Part shown: piece by piece, positions 1 through 7,880 of the stretch
Layout of the letters: the number at the start of each line of letters is the position of its first letter
Numbering within the stretch: position 1 is the stretch's first letter
Assembly (NCBI GenBank): GCA_021776245.1
Contig: JAJFGF010000002.1
Location: 90,996 to 154,995 of the forward strand
Direction of reading: 5' to 3'
From: Hyphococcus sp.
GTDB taxonomy: Bacteria > Pseudomonadota > Alphaproteobacteria > Caulobacterales > Parvularculaceae
DNA: 64,000 nt
Translations under genes and position numbers: made by a program
Notes under the pieces: generated by a model
Seen by the model: the letters and a program-made list of their open reading frames with translations, nothing else
Databases searched by the model: none
Told to the model about the DNA's origin: nothing

Positions 1-320
1 CGGCGGCAGCCGCCGGTTTTGAGGTCAAGACTTCGCTTTTGGGTCTGGAACATGTTCCGCGTGCGCTCGCCGCACGCGACACGCGCGGCTTGATAAAACT
101 CGTCGCTGACGAGAAAACCGATCGTCTGTTAGGCGCGCATATTTTGGCGCCGGAAGGCGCGGACAGCATACAAACAGCAGTGCTGGCGATTAAATTCGGC
201 ATGACCGCCAGGGAACTCGGCGAAACAATATTTCCTTATCTCACGACAGTTGAAGGTTTGAAACTCGCTGCGCAAAGTTTTGGCAAGGATGTCAACAAGC
301 TTTCCTGTTGTGCGGGATAA
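1..320 (+). CDS. merA: Mercuric reductase MerA, C-terminal part (5' end outside window)
   Basis: The gene enters from upstream in the frame of position 3 and stops at 318-320. The visible ~105 residues are the C-terminal dimerisation domain of a pyridine nucleotide-disulfide oxidoreductase: a TRGLIKLVAD...RLLGAHILAPEG stretch, then TVEGLKLAAQSFGKDVNKLSCCAG-like ending. The vicinal cysteine pair five residues from the end (SCCAG) is the hallmark of MerA, where it hands Hg(II) to the active-site cysteines for NADPH-dependent reduction to Hg(0) in the cytoplasm. The next two genes follow closely and probably share the mercury operon. The N-terminal part, including any HMA domain and the FAD site, is not visible here. 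Confidence 0.93.
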   Translation, partial: AAAAGFEVKTSLLGLEHVPRALAARDTRGLIKLVADEKTDRLLGAHILAPEGADSIQTAVLAIKFGMTARELGETIFPYLTTVEGLKLAAQSFGKDVNKLSCCAG

Positions 321-339
321 AACAGGCGGGAGCCCTTGC

Positions 340-894
340 ATGGCCACCACAGATTTAAAGCTCAAACAACCGGGCAGCATTGCAAAGCCCGGCCCGGTTG
401 GCCGTCTTGTTCGTTTCGTTTTTGGCGTTGCGTCTGTCTACTATGTTGTCGGTCTCTTGAGCGTTCGGGCCGGCTTGCTGACCGATGAAAGTTCAATCCG
501 GCCGCTGATCCTGAATGGGCTTCTGCCGAGCGTGTTTCTGGTCAGCTATGTCGTGAATATCGGATTTTCGCGCGCATGGAAAAAATGGCCGGCCCTGGTA
601 AGTGTTGCTCTAATTCTGGCGTCGGCCGGTGTCGGCTATATTCAATCCAGCGCTTTTCAATCGCTCTTGCTCGCCCGGACGATTTGGGCCCTCGAGCTTT
701 ATCTCTTCACGCATCTGGGATTGAGTTTCCTGCTCTCGGCGATACTCGCAACACCGGGATGTGAGATGCGTTCGTTCCATCATCTTTATTCAATCGTGAC
801 CGGTAAACCGACACCGGAACATCACTGCCCTGTTGGCCCGCTGAGCGCCATCGACCGATGGGAAAAGGAGCATAGAAATGGCAATGATAACTGA
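340..894 (+). CDS. Four-helix membrane protein in the mer cluster, function unknown
   Basis: A 184-residue protein starting at ATG 340; an upstream in-frame start at 280 lies inside merA and is unlikely. A GGCGGGA-type ribosome site sits about 10 bases before 340. About four hydrophobic segments are visible (roughly residues 20-42, 52-74, 79-100 and 105-128), then a soluble tail with Cys and paired His (residues about 131-165: TPGCEM, SFHHLYS, EHHCPVGP). Such Cys/His residues on a small inner-membrane protein between merA and a second flavoprotein would fit a metal transport or delivery role, but this is inference. I do not recognise the family and it is not MerT, MerC or MerF by any motif I can see. 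It overlaps the next gene by 17 bases, so translation is probably coupled. Confidence 0.75.
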   Translation: MATTDLKLKQPGSIAKPGPVGRLVRFVFGVASVYYVVGLLSVRAGLLTDESSIRPLILNGLLPSVFLVSYVVNIGFSRAWKKWPALVSVALILASAGVGYIQSSAFQSLLLARTIWALELYLFTHLGLSFLLSAILATPGCEMRSFHHLYSIVTGKPTPEHHCPVGPLSAIDRWEKEHRNGNDN

Positions 895-2239
895 AAAGGA
901 CCTCGTCGTCATTGGCGTTGGCATGGCCGGCAATACAACTGCGAATAAATGCGCCGCCGCCGGTTGGTCCGTCGCAGTCATCGATGAGCTTCCCTATGGC
1001 GGCACATGCGCTCTGCGTGGTTGTGATCCGAAGAAAATGCTCCGTCGCGGCGCCGAGATTATTGATGCGGCGCGGCTCATGCGCAGCAAGGGTATCGATG
1101 AAAACGGTCTCGCCATTAACTGGAGCGACCTGATGGCGCACAAACGCACCTTCACCGACATCATGCCCGGTCGGATTGAAAGCGGGTTGCAGAAAAAAGG
1201 CGTTGAAACTGTGCACGGCGCCGCGCGGTTCGTGAATGAACACACGATTGAACTTGAAGGAGGCGACCGGCTTCAGGCCGGAAAATTTTTGATCGCAACC
1301 GGTGCAAAACCACGACCGGTGAGTGAGCCGGGCGGCGAGCATCTGGTTGACAACGCTGCATTCCTGGAACTTGAGACGCTGCCGAAGCGTATTCTGTTTG
1401 TGGGTGGCGGCTATATCTCGTTTGAGTTCGCGCACATTGCAGCGCATGCCGGAAGCAATGTCGTGATCATTGACCGCAATGAGCGCCAGCTTTCACACTT
1501 TGATCCTGATCTTGTCGAAAAGCTTGTGGCGCGCACCAGACAAATAGGCGTCGATATTTCTGACCAGACTGAACTGACGTCAATCAAAAAAACGGATGAC
1601 GGCTTTATTGTATTGGCGAACAAAAATGGCGAACCAAAAAAATGGACGGTTGATCTTGTCGTTCATGGAGCCGGGCGGATTCCTGCTATCGACCAGATGA
1701 ACCTTGATGCCGCAAATATTGTACACGGCAAAAGCGGCGTAACCGTTTCAGAATATCTGCAATCCACAACTAATCCAAATATCTATGCCGCAGGTGACGC
1801 TGCCGCTACGCTGGGCGCGCCGCTGACGCCAGTCGCGGTATTTGAAGGCAAGGTCGCGGCAAGCAATATGATTAAAGGCAACAAGACCGTCCCGGATTAT
1901 CGCGGCGTTCCAAGCGCCGTCTTCACCATTCCCGAACTGGTGCGCGTGGGCATGCTCGAAAGCGAAGCGGAGGATACCGGGCGTAACTTCCGTGTTGCCC
2001 ATACGGATACGAGTGGATGGTATTCCAACATGCGTGTCGGCGAAACATGCGCTGCCGCCAAAATTCTGATCGACAGGGAAACCGACCAAATAATTGGTGC
2101 GCATATGATTGGGCCGGAATATGCCGAACTCGTCAATTTCTTCGGCTTGGCCATTCGCCTCGGTCTTGGGGCGCGTGACCTCAAACAAATGGTCAGCGCC
2201 TATCCGTCTGTCGGATCTGATCTTGGGTCGCTGCTTTGA
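878..2239 (+). CDS. FAD/NAD(P) pyridine nucleotide-disulfide oxidoreductase, MerA/glutathione-reductase-like
   Basis: A 453-residue flavoenzyme. The start at 878 has AAAGGAG 8 bases upstream. The N-terminal dinucleotide fold has GVGMAG (residues 13-18) and the redox pair is in GGTCALRGCDPKK, Cys44 and Cys49. A second Rossmann motif (VGGGYISFEF, near 175) and the FAD-binding AAGDAA near 307 are present, followed by the dimerisation domain. The C-terminus reads AYPSVGSDL where family members carry HPTxxE, so the catalytic His-Glu pair is missing, and there is no C-terminal Cys-Cys as in MerA. It follows merA and the membrane protein with overlap, suggesting a mercury or thiol-redox role. The substrate cannot be read from the sequence. 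A generic NAD(P)/FAD-dependent oxidoreductase is the safe name. Confidence 0.9.
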   Translation: MAMITEKDLVVIGVGMAGNTTANKCAAAGWSVAVIDELPYGGTCALRGCDPKKMLRRGAEIIDAARLMRSKGIDENGLAINWSDLMAHKRTFTDIMPGRIESGLQKKGVETVHGAARFVNEHTIELEGGDRLQAGKFLIATGAKPRPVSEPGGEHLVDNAAFLELETLPKRILFVGGGYISFEFAHIAAHAGSNVVIIDRNERQLSHFDPDLVEKLVARTRQIGVDISDQTELTSIKKTDDGFIVLANKNGEPKKWTVDLVVHGAGRIPAIDQMNLDAANIVHGKSGVTVSEYLQSTTNPNIYAAGDAAATLGAPLTPVAVFEGKVAASNMIKGNKTVPDYRGVPSAVFTIPELVRVGMLESEAEDTGRNFRVAHTDTSGWYSNMRVGETCAAAKILIDRETDQIIGAHMIGPEYAELVNFFGLAIRLGLGARDLKQMVSAYPSVGSDLGSLL

Positions 2240-2305
2240 ATGCGTGCATGGCGTGAATTTGCATTGGTTCTGCGACGCGCAGACAGCTGGTATGACAAGG
2301 CGCGT

Positions 2306-2662
2306 TCAACTTTCTTCGTTAATTGTTTGGTCCAGTTTCGAAAGCGCAGTTGCGTTGGTGTCCTGAATCCACCCAGCCATGAATGACAAGTAGTCTTGCG
2401 ATATCCAACCGCTCTGATCAAAAAGCCCGTGGCCCATGCCGGGATAGATTTTGACGTCAATGGGGACGGTGCGGCGCTGATTTATTTCTTCCAAAACTTC
2501 CCCGCTTCTTTCGACGCCATCATTGCTGGTGAACAAGCCCATTTTCTCGCGCCCGCCGAAATTGGCCTGTGACGGACGCTCGTGGAGATATTCGAGATAG
2601 GGACTGAATGACCAGCCAACAAAGATTACGGCAATGACGGCGACAGAACGAACCAGATTCAC
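2306..2662 (-). CDS. Membrane-anchored C-terminal remnant of an alpha/beta hydrolase
   Basis: About 118 residues from GTG 2662 (AAGGAG eight bases upstream; GTG 2668 is a less well spaced alternative). The N-terminus is a single hydrophobic segment (about residues 3-22). The rest resembles only the last part of a dienelactone-hydrolase or prolyl-oligopeptidase-like hydrolase: a GLFTSNDGV strand-turn, a helix, then IDVKIYPGMGHGLFD, where the His is the usual third member of the catalytic triad. The nucleophile elbow (GxSxG) and most of the fold are absent. It has an intact frame and a good ribosome site, so it may be expressed, but it cannot be a working hydrolase alone. It lies 28 bases after the next membrane gene on the same strand. 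Confidence 0.6.
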   Translation of the reverse strand: MNLVRSVAVIAVIFVGWSFSPYLEYLHERPSQANFGGREKMGLFTSNDGVERSGEVLEEINQRRTVPIDVKIYPGMGHGLFDQSGWISQDYLSFMAGWIQDTNATALSKLDQTINEES

Positions 2663-2690
2663 GCGCACAACTCCTTAATAACCACAATGA

Positions 2691-3176
2691 TTATGCGGAA
2701 GACTCTTCATCATCTGATTCATCAATTCCGATGAGTTTGTAAATCTTGCGTTCCAGCCAATCGATCGGCGAAAACACAATACAGGCCAAATGTGTGTAAC
2801 GCCCAAAAATAAGCGATGGGATCGCCATGACCTCGCAGCCGCCGTCCGCACGCGCTGCGACAATCAACAGCGACACGCCAATGTATGAGATTGAGGCAAC
2901 TGTACCGCTCGCTCCGCCATAAACCGCCACCAGGATGACCGGGATGATGGCCAGCAGCGCTCCAAGCCATTTGTTGAGCGATGAAACGAAATGTTCAATG
3001 AAAAGATGAAGCGCGCTGTAAACGCCTATGAGCAGGAGAAAATAAGACCCGATGTGTTTCCAGGCGGCGAATGAGGCGCCGGATGCTGTTTCATATATGA
3101 CGCTAAATAGCAGCGCAGCGGTTGCGAGCCTTAAAATGCGCCCAACAAGTCTGGATTTTTGACGGGGGGTCGTCAC
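2691..3176 (-). CDS. Small integral membrane protein, unknown
   Basis: About 161 residues. GTG 3176 is preferred because GAGG lies six bases before it; a TTG at 3188 would add four residues. Four hydrophobic stretches can be seen (about residues 14-32, 42-62, 72-92 and 95-110), then an acidic tail ending SDDEESSA. The segment after the last helix has SPIDWLERKIYKLIG, amphipathic and perhaps membrane-associated. I recognise no family. It is divergent from the winged-helix gene at 3411, with an AT-rich palindrome at 3320-3338 between them, so that regulator is a plausible controller. The hydrolase remnant follows 28 bases downstream and is probably co-transcribed. Confidence 0.7.
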   Translation of the reverse strand: MTTPRQKSRLVGRILRLATAALLFSVIYETASGASFAAWKHIGSYFLLLIGVYSALHLFIEHFVSSLNKWLGALLAIIPVILVAVYGGASGTVASISYIGVSLLIVAARADGGCEVMAIPSLIFGRYTHLACIVFSPIDWLERKIYKLIGIDESDDEESSA

Positions 3177-3319
3177 GATTGACCTCAAATCCTCTGCGGC
3201 TTGCTGCGCGAATGCAGCGTTCTTTCATCGGAAAATATAATGGCTGCGCTTTCAGGCAATTTTGGTTGGCGCCGCCGCCAATATAATGGGGGCGCCTTGA
3301 GCGATTTGCTTGTAAAGAA

Positions 3320-3338
3320 ATCATAAAATTTATATGAT
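3320..3338. promoter_or_regulatory. AT-rich palindrome between divergent genes, candidate operator
   Basis: ATCAT at 3320-3324 and ATGAT at 3334-3338 form an inverted repeat around an A/T-only centre. It lies in the 234-base gap between the divergent starts at 3176 and 3411. The position suits an operator or promoter element for the winged-helix regulator. No protein can be assigned from the sequence. Confidence 0.3.
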
Positions 3339-3410
3339 TGGGGTCTCTGAGCAAGAAATCTGCTGTGTGTATGCGACTGCAGAGCGCCGGAATTGGCGGT
3401 TGACAACAAG

Positions 3411-3884
3411 ATGGCGAATTCCACTGTTACAAAATCGTTTATGATCGGCGATCATATTTATCATCCTCACTTGCGTGAACTGGTTAAGGGCGCTGCTATT
3501 ATTCGTCTTGAGGAACGCACGGCTCAGGCGCTCGATCTTCTTTGCGAGAAGAGTGATTTGGTGGTGTCTCGTGAGGAACTGATTCAGGAAATTTGGAACG
3601 GCAGAGCGGTCAGTGACAATAGCGTTGCGGTTGTCATCAGCGACTTAAGAAAAGCCCTTAATGATGATGCCCGTGCGCCAAAAATAATTCAAACCGTTCC
3701 AAAACGCGGATATCGAGCATTGAACGTCTCGCTGCGTCAGGAAAATGGCGCCCTCAATGGCGCCCTCAATGGCGCAAGCCCTGCTGCAGTTTCGACTGAC
3801 AGCCGTGAGGTTGGACTGAAATATTTGAGTCTGGCGGCGTGCATTGCCTGTTCGGTTGCGTTGATTATATATTTCACCATTTAG
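3411..3884 (+). CDS. ToxR/CadC-like membrane-tethered winged-helix regulator
   Basis: A 157-residue protein from ATG 3411 (a TTG at 3393 is the other option). Residues about 5-105 are an OmpR/PhoB-type winged-helix domain (Trans_reg_C): LEERTAQALDLLCE, VVSREELIQEIW, then VISDLRKAL and the wing TVPKRGYRAL. A short linker contains a tandem NGALNGALNGA repeat encoded by a duplicated 12-base unit at about 3750-3773. One hydrophobic segment (about 137-155) ends the protein, so the DNA-binding domain faces the cytoplasm with almost no periplasmic part. ToxR/CadC relatives normally carry a periplasmic sensor domain; here sensing must come from a partner or the membrane itself. The divergent membrane gene at 2691-3176 is a candidate partner or target. 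Confidence 0.88.
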   Translation: MANSTVTKSFMIGDHIYHPHLRELVKGAAIIRLEERTAQALDLLCEKSDLVVSREELIQEIWNGRAVSDNSVAVVISDLRKALNDDARAPKIIQTVPKRGYRALNVSLRQENGALNGALNGASPAAVSTDSREVGLKYLSLAACIACSVALIIYFTI

Positions 3885-4033
3885 CGCCCAGATCACCGGC
3901 GCGCCGTCGTCGCTGTTTGTCTGTCATCAATGCCCGGACTTTGTGCGGCAATTGCCGGTTGAAAAACGCGGTGAGATTGTCAGCGAACGGCAGGGCTTTC
4001 TTGTGGTCCGGTCGATAGACAGTTAGAGCACAT

Positions 4034-4065
4034 CCACATGGCGCTCTGATTTGAGCGCCATGTGG
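4034..4065. terminator. Strong hairpin between convergent genes
   Basis: A 13-bp perfect stem, CCACATGGCGCTC at 4034-4046 and its complement at 4053-4065, with a 6-base loop. It lies between the ends of the convergent genes at 3884 and 4272. There is no long T run on either side, so it is only terminator-like. Confidence 0.5.
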
Positions 4066-4121
4066 GAATTTTCCCGGGCCGGAGAAGACCAAACAGGATC
4101 GGGCGGCGCTCTATAGCGCCG

Positions 4122-4261
4122 GGCGAAAAAGTGGCTACCGGTTTTTCGCCCCCCGGTCGCGAAGGCGGTCGAGATTATAGTAAGCGCGCCTTCGCGCGCG
4201 GGCCGGCGCGCAGCCAATAATTTAGATCATCGGTCGATTCCATCTAATCGCCCGATGATCT
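4122..4261. repeat. Dispersed intergenic repeat, copy 1 (two palindromes)
   Basis: Two palindromes define it. The first is GGCGAAAAA/TTTTTCGCC at 4122-4150 around GTGGCTACCG. The second is AGATCATCGG/CCGATGATCT at 4224-4261. The same pair, in the same order and with diverged sequence, recurs at 14069-14145. The accggtttt core resembles a palindromic motif commonly seen between alphaproteobacterial genes. Both copies end next to the 3' end of a minus-strand gene. Confidence 0.65.
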
Positions 4262-4271
4262 AGCATCGGCG

Positions 4272-6695
4272 CTATTGCGGTTTGAGCGCGCCTTCATAGG
4301 CATTTTGCAAGACGCTGCGCGCGCTTTGACTCGGGAGAGGTATTGGCGCGATGGTTCGGTCTTGTACAATCCCGACGATGCTTTGCGCCGGCCCTGTCAG
4401 CACGCCTGACGGCGCTGGCGCTCGCGACACGCCGGCGCTGGTTCCGGTTTCGGCCGGCGGCTCAAGGACATTTGAATTGAGAAACAGGACGCCAATCACA
4501 TTGGGCCCCTCATAGGGCCCGAAAATCGCCGCGGTTGTGCTGACGACGGTCGTTGAACGTCCGTCTTCGGTTGTGTCGTCATAGCCGCCGTTCTTTTCCA
4601 TCATTGTATCGCCATTGATATCGAGACCCAGCCGGAATTGACGCATGGCGTCGAACTGCGAGGTCTTTGATTTGCCAGGCAGCGGGCCCGGCATTGTCGG
4701 GTCGGAAGCCTGGGAAGCGAAAGCTTGTTCTGTCAGTATTTTTTCGTCGCGCGCATTAATGGTGAACAGAACCTTCGCCATGTCCTCAACCGACAACGTC
4801 CAGTTCGCCGCGCCGCAGCCAAGCCGATAATCGCCGCGATCCCCGCCTGGTTGATTGCCCGGATAGATATAAGAAAACGCATAGGTGTCATTGCCCGGCA
4901 TTGGCCGGCAGCCGATATCGGTAATCCCCACGGGACTAAAGACTTTGTTGCGCACAATATTTTCATATTGATTGGCGAGCGTTTCGGCGCGCGTCGCGGG
5001 ATCCGGGTCTTCGGGCATGCCCGCAAGGCGCGGCAACAGCAAACGGATGATCGCTGTGTTGTAATTGCTGTAGCAAACGCGTTCGTCTCTGTCGGATGAC
5101 ATGGCCGCATTTGGCGAAACCAGAAACTCTTTGTCAGGATCGCCGGAACCGATACATGGAGCGCTTGCGGGCGCAGCCGGATCGACGTGCGCTTCAAAAA
5201 ATTCCTGTAACGCGTCATATTGCAGATTGCTCGACCCGTATTTTCGGATGCCGCTTTGCTGCGCCAGCAATTGCGCAAAATTCAAATTCTGGAAATAGAA
5301 ATCCACATCCCAGTCCGACGGGAAATAGGGTCCGATCTTTCCGGAAAATAATTTGACGTTTTGCTCCTCGAGCACGCGCAGGGTTGCAATCGCCGTTATC
5401 ATTTTGGAGACGCTGGCGGCGTTGAGTTTGGTCTTCGGCGTGAATTCAACAGCCGTTCCGTCCGCCGCGGTGCGCGCTTTGCCGCCGGCGCCGAATTTCG
5501 GTGCAATGGCGCCAGGATCATATTTTGATTTCGTCGCGAGTTTAGTCGCCGGCTGGACCGCAGTCGCGGACGGCCTGCCACTCGTGACGGCGGCGTTGCG
5601 GGTATGACCGCCGATCACATAGGCATAGCCGACGACATTGCCGTTGAGCCGTTTACGGATCGCTTTTTCCATATCGCACAGGCGGACGCATTCGCCGTCG
5701 CTGCAAACCGGCGTGATTGGCGGAAGTCTTGAATAATCAGCCCATCCTTTGATCGGCAGCAAAATATCGCGGTGGCTATCGAGCGGCATTTGATTTTGCG
5801 GTCCGCGCCAATCCATGAGCCCGCGAAAAACCGGACCGCATTGATCGTCATAGCGCGCGTCCCATTCGCGCAGTTGCTGGGTGCCGCCCGGTGTCACCAT
5901 GGGCGGCGGTGGCAGGATCGCTTTAAGGCGCACCTGTTTTGCGATCCACACATTCGGCGCCAGTTCCGGCAGGCTGACCGGCTCTGATTGAAGGAAAAGC
6001 GCCTGACTGTCGGCAATTTTGAGCCACAAGGGATCGCTGGGTTTGGTGCTTGAATTTGTAACGCGCAAGGTGACGTCAACATTTGCGAGGCTGTCCTGGC
6101 CTGTTGGAAAAACCTCACTGACTTCAATGATCTCAAGTTCCGGAAAAACTGTGTTGCCGGAAAATGCCGTTATTTGATCATTGATCGTGTAAGTGATCGT
6201 AACCACATTCGACGCGGCGAAATTGCCGCCTTGAGGAAAGACCCGCACATAAAGTTTATTCAGCTGCCGGTTTGACGGCGACGCGGGCAGCGCGCCTCTA
6301 AGGTCAATTTTAAAATAGCTCCAGACATTCGGGCCGGGTGTTGCGGCGATGGTTCCCGACAATAAAATATTGCCGCCGGGAAAAGGCGCATCCGCTAAAT
6401 CCCAGCGGGCGGACGCCGATGTCACGGGATAGCCCCATCGAAACTGCAATTCGCGCGGCGCATAAATTGTCAGGTCGCTGCCCCATTCAACAAACTCTTT
6501 TGAGTTTTTCTGAACTTCCAGATTGGGGATCACTTGTATTTGGCGTTGCGCCGGCGCCTGTTGCGCGCGGATTTGCGCTTGGGCGACGCCGCCCTCGCCG
6601 ACAAGCACGCCAGGATCAATCCCAGGCGTCAGCACTGCCGCAGCGACAACACATAAACGCACAAAGACCGAATATAGTTTATGGGACCAGGCCAT
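4272..6695 (-). CDS. Large exported serine hydrolase (class C beta-lactamase/penicillin-binding-like)
   Basis: 807 residues from ATG 6695, chosen because a GGGGGGAG ribosome site sits 5 bases before it; an ATG 14 codons upstream has none. A hydrophobic N-terminus (about 8-25) looks like a signal peptide. Residues about 45-330 are a beta-rich region of unknown family. From about 370 a beta-lactamase/DD-peptidase-like domain follows with all three motifs: SVSK (Ser428, Lys431), YSN (Tyr542) and KNG (Lys701). This predicts a periplasmic serine acyl-enzyme hydrolase, such as an esterase, D-aminopeptidase or carboxypeptidase. Class C-like domains usually take ~350-400 residues, so the N-terminal half is an added module. 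Substrate unknown; antibiotic resistance is not implied. Confidence 0.85.
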   Translation of the reverse strand: MAWSHKLYSVFVRLCVVAAAVLTPGIDPGVLVGEGGVAQAQIRAQQAPAQRQIQVIPNLEVQKNSKEFVEWGSDLTIYAPRELQFRWGYPVTSASARWDLADAPFPGGNILLSGTIAATPGPNVWSYFKIDLRGALPASPSNRQLNKLYVRVFPQGGNFAASNVVTITYTINDQITAFSGNTVFPELEIIEVSEVFPTGQDSLANVDVTLRVTNSSTKPSDPLWLKIADSQALFLQSEPVSLPELAPNVWIAKQVRLKAILPPPPMVTPGGTQQLREWDARYDDQCGPVFRGLMDWRGPQNQMPLDSHRDILLPIKGWADYSRLPPITPVCSDGECVRLCDMEKAIRKRLNGNVVGYAYVIGGHTRNAAVTSGRPSATAVQPATKLATKSKYDPGAIAPKFGAGGKARTAADGTAVEFTPKTKLNAASVSKMITAIATLRVLEEQNVKLFSGKIGPYFPSDWDVDFYFQNLNFAQLLAQQSGIRKYGSSNLQYDALQEFFEAHVDPAAPASAPCIGSGDPDKEFLVSPNAAMSSDRDERVCYSNYNTAIIRLLLPRLAGMPEDPDPATRAETLANQYENIVRNKVFSPVGITDIGCRPMPGNDTYAFSYIYPGNQPGGDRGDYRLGCGAANWTLSVEDMAKVLFTINARDEKILTEQAFASQASDPTMPGPLPGKSKTSQFDAMRQFRLGLDINGDTMMEKNGGYDDTTEDGRSTTVVSTTAAIFGPYEGPNVIGVLFLNSNVLEPPAETGTSAGVSRAPAPSGVLTGPAQSIVGIVQDRTIAPIPLPSQSARSVLQNAYEGALKPQ

Positions 6696-6915
6696 CGCAT
6701 CTCCCCCCAGGATGTGACGCAAATGATTGCCGGGCATTCTTGCAAATTCTACGCGCTAACAACAGGCCGGCAACTTCGCGCTGCTTTTTGAATACACGCA
6801 AAACTGCGCATATGCTGCAAACGGACGGAAATAATCTCCGCTGCATGAGCGGCCCCAAGTCTACGCCAGCGGGGCGAGCAGTGCAATTCGGACAAGCGCC
6901 TTTTTGGGGCCGTAG

Positions 6916-7539
6916 TTATTGAGTCTTCTTCGCCACGATAAACACGGCTTTGCCTTTTTCCGGCCGCCAATGATGATCGATCTCAAAGCCGCCTTGGGTG
7001 AGGCTGTCGAGGAGTTCACGCTCGGTAAAGACTTTAACCAGCGGCATCAGCCCGAAGAATTTTCCGACGGGGCCGATGATTTTAAACCATTTCATATTGT
7101 CGCCGAGGCACACGGTGCTGGTGACGAAGAACCCGCCGGGTTTCAGGAGACGCCGGACCCTGGCGATCGCCGCTTCTTTGTCTTCCAGGAGGTGCAATAT
7201 GCTGAGCCCCAGCGCCATGTCGATGCTTTGATCGGCAACTGTCAGCGCCTCGATGGTCGCTTGTTCGAATGTGACATTACTGATGTTTTGGTCGGCGGCT
7301 TTTCCTCGCGCGATCTCAATCATTTTTGATGAGATATCCACGGCGCGAATGTGTTTCACATAGGGCGCATGGAGGAGGGCGGTGGAACCGGTCCCGCAGC
7401 CAAGCTCAAGCAGCTCCATATCGGGCTGGAAATAGCGGCGCGTCACTTCTAATTTTCTTTTATAGGCCGCTTCATCGGCGATGGGTTGCTTGGAATAGCG
7501 TTCCGCGAGCCTGTCCCAGAACCGGGCTGGATTTTTCAT
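6916..7539 (-). CDS. SAM-dependent class I methyltransferase
   Basis: 207 residues from ATG 7539, with AAGAACAAGAG just upstream; the open frame continues further 5' but the domain starts here. The SAM-binding motif I is LELGCGTGSTAL (about residues 41-52), motif II has the acidic AVDIS, and the post-I region has ATIEAL and IDMALGLSILHLLED. The late LLKPGGFFVTSTV strand is typical of Methyltransf_11/25 proteins. It acts in the cytoplasm on an unknown small molecule. It stands alone, with the serine hydrolase beyond its 3' end and an AraC gene upstream on the same strand. A second, only distantly similar methyltransferase is at 15483. Confidence 0.88.
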   Translation of the reverse strand: MKNPARFWDRLAERYSKQPIADEAAYKRKLEVTRRYFQPDMELLELGCGTGSTALLHAPYVKHIRAVDISSKMIEIARGKAADQNISNVTFEQATIEALTVADQSIDMALGLSILHLLEDKEAAIARVRRLLKPGGFFVTSTVCLGDNMKWFKIIGPVGKFFGLMPLVKVFTERELLDSLTQGGFEIDHHWRPEKGKAVFIVAKKTQ

Positions 7540-7880
7540 CTCTTGTTCTTTCTTCAACGGGGGCGTCATACGCCCATATGCGCATAAGGCTGACCTGGTC
7601 AAACCCAATCCCAAAAGAAATTGCCGAAATTCGTCTGTTCGATAAACAAAAATTCCTGAAATGGCGGTCGGTCTCTTTTGATTGGAATCAGGCGCGCGCT
7701 TTCCTCGCGACGGCGGCCAAACATGATCTTGATTAATCCCTTGCGCGAAAAAAGAGATCCGCCGCAAATCTCTGTGAAATTCGGGCCCGGATCGGCCGGG
7801 ATGGCGTCAGCGGTTCGCCACTTGGTTTAACAGCTGACGATCCCCATAAAAATCACTGCATTGCGGTCGCCGGCGGCGGG

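Noticed and set aside
707..1447. 246-codon minus-strand ORF
   Set aside because: Antisense to the flavoprotein gene, with no recognisable domain; the plus-strand gene has all family motifs.
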